Part shown: in pieces, positions 5,080-9,878 of the stretch
Layout: the number at the start of each line of letters is the position of its first letter
Position numbering within the stretch: position 1 is the first letter of the stretch
Assembly: GCA_964498075.1 (NCBI GenBank)
Contig: CAZCGA010000190.1
Span: 1 to 9,878, forward strand
From: CAZCGA01 sp964498075
GTDB lineage: Bacteria > Desulfobacterota > Binatia > HRBIN30
Direction: 5' to 3'
Length of the DNA: 9,878 nt
Made by a program: the position numbers and the translations under genes
The notes under the pieces: model-generated
Seen by the model: only the letters and a program-made list of their open reading frames with translations
The model's database searches: none
Told to the model about the DNA's origin: nothing

Positions 5080-6816
5080 ATGAACTTGTGGGACAAAGCG
5101 CAGCTGGCCGCGCAACTAGCTCAAGGGGCACTGAGCTGGCTGCGGCACGACACCGGCTCTCCGAGCCCCGTCGCGGACAACCCGAAGTTCATGAGCGCGC
5201 GGGACGCCGTGAGGCTCATTGGCGATGGCGATGTCGTTGCAACCTCGGGCCTCGGTGGCCACCAGCGCGCCTCCATCATCTACTGGGCCATTCGCGAGTC
5301 CTTCGAGGCAAACGGCCATCCTGCCGCGCTCACGGTCATGAACCTCGGCGGCCAAGGCGGTCGTGGCAAGGCGCCCGGTACGCTCGAGGAGCTCGGGCAG
5401 CCTGGGTTGTGCACCCGCTTGATCACCGGTCACTTCGAAACGTTCCACGCCATGCTCGCTCTGGCGGCAGCGGGGCGCTGCGAGCTGCAGTGCATTCCAC
5501 TGGGCATCATGGCCTTGCTCTTCGACGCGCTCGGGCGCGGCCAAACCTCGTGGCTCTCCGACACCGGCGTCGGCACCTTCATCGATCCGCGGGTCGGGTC
5601 GGGCTCGCGCGTCGCACGCACCGCGCGCCAACAGTTGATCAAGGTGCAGGGCGACCAGCTCCGCTACCGCATCCCGAAGATCAACGTCGCGGTGTTCAAC
5701 GCGCCGGCGGCGGACCGGCTCGGCAATCTCTACGTCAAGAACAGCGCCATGATCGGCGACAGCTACGAGATCGCGCACGCGGCCAAGCGCAATCGCGGCC
5801 GTGTCATCGCCAACGTCGGACTGCTCGTCGACGAAGGCTACGACCGAGTCTTCCTGCCGGCGGACCTGGTCGATGCCGTGGTGTACTACCCCGATACCGA
5901 GCAGACCGGTGGTGTCTTCCACCGCGAGCACTGGCCGATGCTCACGACCGAGAGTGACGTGCCGATCGAGGAGGGGTTGGCGCGCGTCCAGTTCGTGAAC
6001 TGGCTCGCCGGCGTCACAGCGCGGCGCTGCGAGGCCGACGAGGCGGTTGCCCGGCTCGCTGCGGAGACTCTGCTGGCGAACGTCCGCAAGGGTGCGTACG
6101 TCAACATCGGCGTCGGGCTTTCGGAGGAGGTGTGCCGGGTCGTCTTTGAGGCCGGACGGCTCGAAGACCTGACGTTCCTGGTAGAGAGCGGCGTGGTCGG
6201 CGGGTTGCCCGCGTCGGGTCTGTACTTCGGCGCGGCGCTGTGCCCGGAGCAGATGCTGTCCTCGGCGGAGATGTTCAAGCTGTGTTACGACAAGCTCGAC
6301 GGCACCTGTCTGGGCGCCCTCCAGGTTGATGGCCGGGGCAACGTCAACGCCTCCAAACGTGGCGACGGGCCGCGCGGCTATGTCGGCCCCGGAGGCTCCA
6401 TCGACCTGACCGCTGCCGCCAAGACGATCGTCTTCGTCTCCGCCTGGATGACGCACGCCGAGGTGGCAGTCGAAGGTGCGAAGCTTCGCATCGTCAAGCG
6501 CGGGGCCCCGAAGTTCATCGAGGACGTAGACGAAATCACCTTCAACGGACGGCGCGCCCTCGAAGCGGGGAAGCGGGTCTTCTACGCCACGCACGTGGGA
6601 CTCTTCCAGCTCACGTACCGCGGCATGGAGCTGATCAGCGTGATGCCGGGAATTGACGTGCGCAAAGATATCCGCGAGGCCACCGCGATGGAGGTCGTGC
6701 TTCCCGAGTCTGGTCGGGTTCCCGTCGTGCCGCAATCGATCGTCACCGGAAAGGGGTTCGCGCCGCGTCCAGCCGGGCGCCGTCGGAGCAGCCATGGAGT
6801 CGCCAGGAAGAGGTGA
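5080..6816 (+). CDS. Family I acyl-CoA:carboxylate CoA-transferase (YdiF/propionate CoA-transferase-like)
   Basis: This 578-residue enzyme joins two CoA-transferase domains (PF01144 type) in one chain, like E. coli YdiF and clostridial propionate CoA-transferase. It would move CoA between a carboxylate and an acyl-CoA through a glutamyl-CoA intermediate. The N-terminal domain starts near residue 38 (SARDAVRLIGDGDVVATSGLGG) and runs to about 290. The C-terminal domain starts near 320 and holds the probable catalytic Glu369 in FLVESGVVGGLP, followed by DGRGNVNAS (417-425) and PGGSIDL (437-443). It is probably cytosolic. A weak ribosome site (AGAGGG) precedes the ATG. The 37 residues before the first domain are slightly longer than expected, so a start at Met38 (5191) cannot be excluded. 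The end is a basic tail (PAGRRRSSHGVARKR) within the 23-bp overlap with, and just before, the cyclase gene. Confidence 0.91.
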   Translation: MNLWDKAQLAAQLAQGALSWLRHDTGSPSPVADNPKFMSARDAVRLIGDGDVVATSGLGGHQRASIIYWAIRESFEANGHPAALTVMNLGGQGGRGKAPGTLEELGQPGLCTRLITGHFETFHAMLALAAAGRCELQCIPLGIMALLFDALGRGQTSWLSDTGVGTFIDPRVGSGSRVARTARQQLIKVQGDQLRYRIPKINVAVFNAPAADRLGNLYVKNSAMIGDSYEIAHAAKRNRGRVIANVGLLVDEGYDRVFLPADLVDAVVYYPDTEQTGGVFHREHWPMLTTESDVPIEEGLARVQFVNWLAGVTARRCEADEAVARLAAETLLANVRKGAYVNIGVGLSEEVCRVVFEAGRLEDLTFLVESGVVGGLPASGLYFGAALCPEQMLSSAEMFKLCYDKLDGTCLGALQVDGRGNVNASKRGDGPRGYVGPGGSIDLTAAAKTIVFVSAWMTHAEVAVEGAKLRIVKRGAPKFIEDVDEITFNGRRALEAGKRVFYATHVGLFQLTYRGMELISVMPGIDVRKDIREATAMEVVLPESGRVPVVPQSIVTGKGFAPRPAGRRRSSHGVARKR

Positions 6817-8173
6817 CCCGATCGGCAGCGCGAGCGACGTCCGCGTGCAGGCCGCCTTTGCGGAGGAGGAGCTTCACAGCCTGCGGCTCCTCACGCGCGT
6901 CCGGCTGATCACGCTGGCGGTGATCGCCATGTGGCTCCCCGCTGAGAACCCGTACCCGGCGATCCTCTTCTACTACGGACTCCTACTAGCCTTCGCAGTC
7001 ATCGGCGTCGCGCCGCTGGCGCTGCGGCGGGCGCGTCTCGATGCGCCATGGCAGCGCTACCTCTTTCCGCTCCTCGACGTCGGCCTGTTCACGTTGGCCG
7101 TGTCACTTCCGAACCCGTTGGATCCGGAGCCGTTTCCAGCACAGATGCGACTGCGTTTCGGCAACGAGGTCTACCTGCTCGTCTTTCTGACCGCGTCAGT
7201 GTTCACCTACTCGCCCCGCGTGGTCTTGGTCACCGGCGTCGGTGCCGCCGTCGCGTGGTCAGTGGCGACACTGAGTATCCTGTCGCTCCCGCACTCTCAT
7301 GGGATCATCCCCGCCGAAGACCTCGCGCACATGACGGCGCAGCAGAGGCTGGGCGCGGTGTTGGATCCCTACTATGTGAACCTCGGACTGTGGGGACGGC
7401 AAGTGGTGGTGATCCTCGTCGCGGCCGGTAGCCTGGCGACGGCGGTCTCGCGCTCCCGCCGCCTGGTGCTGCGGCAGGTCGCGGCCGAGCGCGAACGCGG
7501 CAACCTCTCCCGCTACTTCTCGCCGAACATGGTCGAGGAGCTGGCGCGCTCGGACGAACCGCTGCGAGTCACGCGTACCCAGAACGTCGCCGTGCTGTTC
7601 GCCGACATTGTCGGCTTTACGAAGCTGAGCGCCGCACAGCCGCCGGAGAAGGTGGTCGAGCTGCTGCGCGAGCTCCACCGCCGACTCGCACGCGCCGTAT
7701 TCGATCATCGCGGCACGCTGGACAAGTACCTCGGCGACGGCGTGATGGCGACCTTTGGTACGCCGCGGACCAGCCCGCACGACGCGAGCAACGCGTTGCG
7801 CTGCACCCGCGCCATGGTGCGGCTGCTTGCGGCCTGGAACCGCGAGCGCGCCGGCCGCGGCGAATTCCCTATCCGCGTCGGTGTCGGTGTGCACTACGGA
7901 CAGGTCGTGCTCGGCGACATCGGCGACGAGCAGCACCTGGAGTTCGCCGTTCTCGGCGACACCGTGAACGTGGCCAGTCGGCTGGAGCATCTCACCCGGG
8001 AGACCGGCACGCAGGTGCTGGTCAGCCACGACGTTGTCGAAGCGGCGCGCGCCGAAGGGACACCGGAGAGCGGCGGGCTGCGCGACTTCCGGGAGATCGC
8101 ACCGCAGGAGATCCGCGGCCGTGACGGCGTGCTGCGAGTGTGGACGCTCACCGAGACGCAAGGAGGATGCTGA
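6794..8173 (+). CDS. Membrane-bound class III adenylate cyclase
   Basis: This 459-residue protein has six predicted membrane segments (about 35-49, 55-78, 89-105, 125-140, 142-166 and 202-219), then a short linker (RYFSPNMVEELA, 240-251) and a class III cyclase domain (about 262-455). It should make cyclic AMP on the cytoplasmic side as a dimer. Metal-binding Asp271 (FADIVGFT) and Asp315 (KYLGDGVMA), substrate Lys311, and transition-state Asn392 and Arg396 (GDTVNVASRLE) are all present. The residue that normally recognises adenine (Asp or Thr, seven before Asn392) is Ala385. The six-helix membrane part, with no other sensor domain, recalls mycobacterial Rv1625c in layout. The ATG at 6794 has GGAG at a good distance and lies inside the end of the CoA-transferase gene. 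A frame open back to 6653 has no family sequence before 6794. Confidence 0.92.
   Translation: MESPGRGDPIGSASDVRVQAAFAEEELHSLRLLTRVRLITLAVIAMWLPAENPYPAILFYYGLLLAFAVIGVAPLALRRARLDAPWQRYLFPLLDVGLFTLAVSLPNPLDPEPFPAQMRLRFGNEVYLLVFLTASVFTYSPRVVLVTGVGAAVAWSVATLSILSLPHSHGIIPAEDLAHMTAQQRLGAVLDPYYVNLGLWGRQVVVILVAAGSLATAVSRSRRLVLRQVAAERERGNLSRYFSPNMVEELARSDEPLRVTRTQNVAVLFADIVGFTKLSAAQPPEKVVELLRELHRRLARAVFDHRGTLDKYLGDGVMATFGTPRTSPHDASNALRCTRAMVRLLAAWNRERAGRGEFPIRVGVGVHYGQVVLGDIGDEQHLEFAVLGDTVNVASRLEHLTRETGTQVLVSHDVVEAARAEGTPESGGLRDFREIAPQEIRGRDGVLRVWTLTETQGGC
8161..8166 (+). promoter_or_regulatory. Strong ribosome binding site before a mini-reading frame
   Basis: AGGAGG lies in the last codons of the cyclase gene. 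It is 6 nt before the ATG at 8173 but 38 nt before the GT39 ATG at 8205. It therefore serves the short frame 8173-8208 rather than GT39 directly. Confidence 0.7.
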
Positions 8174-8208
8174 TGACCGGCTTCGGCCTCGACGCGTTCG
8201 TTCCATGA
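8173..8208 (+). CDS. Eleven-codon mini-reading frame, possible translational coupler
   Basis: The frame encodes MTGFGLDAFVP. Its ATG overlaps the cyclase stop (TGATG, 8171-8175) and its TGA overlaps the GT39 start (ATGA, 8205-8208). It has an ideal AGGAGG, while the GT39 ATG has none. The peptide resembles nothing I know. Ribosomes finishing it could restart at GT39, making it a coupler. Alternatively it is the remnant of an original GT39 N-terminus lost by a frameshift, natural or from sequencing. Confidence 0.4.
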   Translation: MTGFGLDAFVP

Positions 8209-9746
8209 CCGCTCAGTCGGGCGGGAACGTCCAGCCAACCGCCAGCATGTTGCTCATCGGCCTGGCGCTCGCGAAGCTCACCGTACAGCTCGTGAGCATC
8301 AACCAGTACGGCATCTTTCGCGATGAGATGTACTATCTCGCCTGTAGCCGGCATCTCGCGTGGGGATACGTCGACCAGCCCCCGTTGATCGCGGTGGTGG
8401 CGCGTCTGGTCACCGCGACGCTCGGTGACTCGCTGGTGGCGATTCGTCTGCTGCCAGCGCTGGCGGGCAGTGGGTTGGTGTTACTCACCGGGCTGATGGC
8501 GCGGCGTCTGGGTGGCGGGCGATTCGCGCAAGCGCTGGCGGCGCTCGCGGTCATCGTGGCGCCGTCGTATCTCTTCCTGCACCACGTCCTGACGATGAAC
8601 GGCTTCGAGCCGCTCTTCTGGATGGGCTGCGTGTATGTGGTGATCGTGATCCTGCAGACCCGCGACGCGCAGCTGTGGTTGTGGTTCGGCCTGCTGATGG
8701 GCGTCGGGCTGCTCAACAAACACTCGATCGCCTTCTTCGCGATCAGCCTCGTCGTGGGTCTGTTGCTGACACCGCAACGCGCCCTGTTGCGCGAACGTTG
8801 GATCTGGACCGCGGGCGCGCTGGCGTTCCTGATCTTCCTGCCGCATCTCGTCTGGCAGGTGGAGAACGGCTTTCCACAGTTGGAGATCCTGCGCAACGTC
8901 CAGGGCGGCAAGAACTACGTGATGTCGCCACTCGAGTTCCTCAGTGGGCAGATCGTTGCCATCGGTCCGATGACGTTTCCGATCTGGATTGCGGGGCTCT
9001 GCTACTTCTTGTTCTCCCGTGCCGGGCGGGCGTATCGCGCTCTGGGCCGGAGCTACCTGGTGCTGTTCGTGATCTTCATCGTGCTGCACGGGAAGTTCTA
9101 TTACATGCTGCCGGTGTACCCGATGCTGCTGGCGTCGGGGTCGGTGTTCATCGAGAGTCTGATCGCGCGCCGCGGATGGAATTGGCTGAAGCCGGTGATT
9201 GTCGGCATCGTGGTGATCGCCGGGGCGGCGTTCGCGCCGCTGGCGCTGCCGCTGTTGCCGGTCGAGACCTACGTGCGCTACGCGCGCGCCGTCGGGATCG
9301 ACGAAGTCAAGATGGAGACGCACAAGCGAGGGAGCTTGCCGCAGGTGTATGCCGACATGTTTGGCTGGGAGAACATGGTGGCGACGGTTGCCGGGGTGTA
9401 TCACCATCTGCCGGCGGATGAGCAACCCAAGGCAGCGATCTTCACGCGCAACTACGGCCAGGCGGGCGCCATCGACTTTTACGCTGCGCGCTACGGTTTG
9501 CCGAACGCCATCAGTGGCCACAACAACTATTTTCTGTGGGGCCCGCGCGGCTACACGGGTGAGGTCGTCATCGTCATCGGCGGCACGCCGGAGGAGTTGC
9601 GGCCTCGATTCGAGCAGGTCGAGCAGGCGGCAACCATCGTCAGCGAGTACGCCATGCCCTACGAGACCGACCTGCCGGTGTGGGTCTGCCACCGCCTCCG
9701 CGGCTCACTGCAGGAGCTGTGGCCGGGCCTGAAGCGCTACGAGTAG
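8205..9746 (+). CDS. GT39 / PMT-ArnT-like membrane glycosyltransferase
   Basis: This 513-residue protein has about ten or more hydrophobic segments up to residue 352 and a soluble C-terminal domain (354-513), expected outside the cytoplasmic membrane. Enzymes of this family take a sugar from a polyprenyl-phosphate carrier and transfer it to lipid or protein. The catalytic acidic pair is seen in the first outer loop (GIFRDEMYY, Asp40-Glu41), followed by the family's HLAWGYVDQPPL (50-61). Further landmarks are the MNGFEPLFW stretch (131-139), LLNKHS (169-174) and HGKFYYMLPVYPML (295-308). The ATG at 8205 has no Shine-Dalgarno of its own and seems to depend on the preceding mini-frame. Met15 (8247) also lacks one and sits directly before the first membrane segment. 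The acceptor is unknown. It is the last gene of the plus-strand run. Confidence 0.91.
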   Translation: MTAQSGGNVQPTASMLLIGLALAKLTVQLVSINQYGIFRDEMYYLACSRHLAWGYVDQPPLIAVVARLVTATLGDSLVAIRLLPALAGSGLVLLTGLMARRLGGGRFAQALAALAVIVAPSYLFLHHVLTMNGFEPLFWMGCVYVVIVILQTRDAQLWLWFGLLMGVGLLNKHSIAFFAISLVVGLLLTPQRALLRERWIWTAGALAFLIFLPHLVWQVENGFPQLEILRNVQGGKNYVMSPLEFLSGQIVAIGPMTFPIWIAGLCYFLFSRAGRAYRALGRSYLVLFVIFIVLHGKFYYMLPVYPMLLASGSVFIESLIARRGWNWLKPVIVGIVVIAGAAFAPLALPLLPVETYVRYARAVGIDEVKMETHKRGSLPQVYADMFGWENMVATVAGVYHHLPADEQPKAAIFTRNYGQAGAIDFYAARYGLPNAISGHNNYFLWGPRGYTGEVVIVIGGTPEELRPRFEQVEQAATIVSEYAMPYETDLPVWVCHRLRGSLQELWPGLKRYE

Positions 9747-9756
9747 TGGCTTGCTT

Positions 9757-9825
9757 CCCCTCCTTACCAAGGAGGGGCCAGGGGAGGTTGTGCGAGTGAC
9801 CTCACCCTAACCCTCTCCTTGGTAG
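9757..9825. repeat. Palindromic interspersed repeat downstream of GT39
   Basis: An imperfect inverted repeat: the left arm (about 9763-9788, CTTACCAAGGAGGGG...GGAGGT) pairs with the right arm (about 9799-9825, ACCTCACCC...CTTGGTAG) around a 10-nt centre. Nested in its left part is a perfect 9-bp stem, CCCCTCCTT (9757-9765) and AAGGAGGGG (9769-9777), with loop ACC. It lies 10 nt after the GT39 stop. With no T-run it is not a standard terminator, though it could form the transcript's 3' end. Confidence 0.65.
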
Positions 9826-9835
9826 AGACTGTCGA
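9801..9835 (+). repeat. Repeat arm matching the left-edge copy (inverted)
   Basis: The blocks CTCACCC, CCCTCTC, CTTGG and AGAGACTGT appear here in order. The same blocks occur on the minus strand at 42-79. The two copies are in opposite orientation and enclose all nine genes of the window. The remaining bases to 9849 hold nothing that I can name. Confidence 0.6.
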
Positions 9836-9851
9836 TTTTCTCGCGAACAGT

Positions 9852-9876
9852 GCTTCGACAAGCTCAGCACGAGCGG
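9852..9876. repeat. Short double-palindrome motif at right edge
   Basis: Two small overlapping hairpins are visible: GCTT-CGAC-AAGC (9852-9863) and GCTC-AGCAC-GAGC (9862-9874). The whole is close to a short sequence (CTTCGACAAGCTCAG...) that I recall as widely scattered in environmental proteobacterial genomes. The window ends just after it. Confidence 0.45.
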
Positions 9877-9878
9877 TT

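Noticed and set aside
4440..5957. A 505-codon plus-strand frame overlapping the second MFS gene and the CoA-transferase.
   Set aside because: It is out of frame with two well-supported genes, its product is rich in Arg, Gly and Pro without motifs, and it has no ribosome site.
5116..6795. A 559-codon open frame on the minus strand opposite the CoA-transferase.
   Set aside because: Its product has no recognisable family features, whereas the plus-strand frame is a clear two-domain CoA-transferase. Long antisense frames are expected in GC-rich DNA.
8481..9692. A 403-codon minus-strand frame opposite GT39.
   Set aside because: The product is a low-complexity Arg/His/Gln-rich chain and lacks membrane segments or motifs; GT39 on the other strand is clear.

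Overview
The window is GC-rich, gene-dense bacterial chromosome. I recognise nine protein genes, and one very short reading frame may act in translational coupling. I see no tRNA, rRNA, CRISPR array, transposase or phage gene. The gene mix suggests an uncultured soil or groundwater proteobacterium-like lineage (Deltaproteobacteria or Binatota type): an SDR of the acyl-CoA/steroid type, a family I CoA-transferase, a class III cyclase and a GT39 enzyme. The intergenic spaces also hold short palindromic repeats of a kind common in such genomes. The lineage is an inference from gene style only.

Layout. At the left edge (1-97) is one arm of a short interspersed repeat, followed by a small DUF779 gene on + (98-424). 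It converges on an MFS transporter on - (456-1688), and a small array of 7-bp repeats covers the junction. A 228-bp gap (1689-1916) carries two strong perfect hairpins. Next, on -, is a two-gene unit: an ArsC-type arsenate reductase (2870-3223), then an NAD-dependent SDR (1917-2819). A bulged hairpin lies between them. Only 18 bp from the arsC start codon, a rightward run of five genes begins on +: a VOC/glyoxalase-like protein (3242-3907), a second MFS transporter (3904-5064), a CoA-transferase (5080-6816), a membrane class III adenylate cyclase (6794-8173) and a GT39 membrane glycosyltransferase (8205-9746). The right edge (9747-9878) holds a palindromic repeat whose right arm matches, in inverted orientation, the repeat at the left edge.

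How the genes may work together. The + run is so tight that it is probably one transcript: a 4-bp ATGA overlap, a 15-bp gap, a 23-bp overlap, and a two-step TGATG/ATGA linkage through an 11-codon mini-reading frame. VOC, MFS and CoA-transferase together fit uptake or efflux of a small organic acid, followed by CoA activation and perhaps an isomerase or lyase step. The SDR on the divergent strand could act on the resulting hydroxyacyl-CoA. The cyclase and glycosyltransferase have no obvious link to that pathway and may simply be co-transcribed. The pathway substrate cannot be read from sequence. I found no clear evidence of an entirely new system. The most unusual signals are the coupled mini-reading frame before the GT39 gene, the palindromic repeats, and the 18-bp head-to-head start region.
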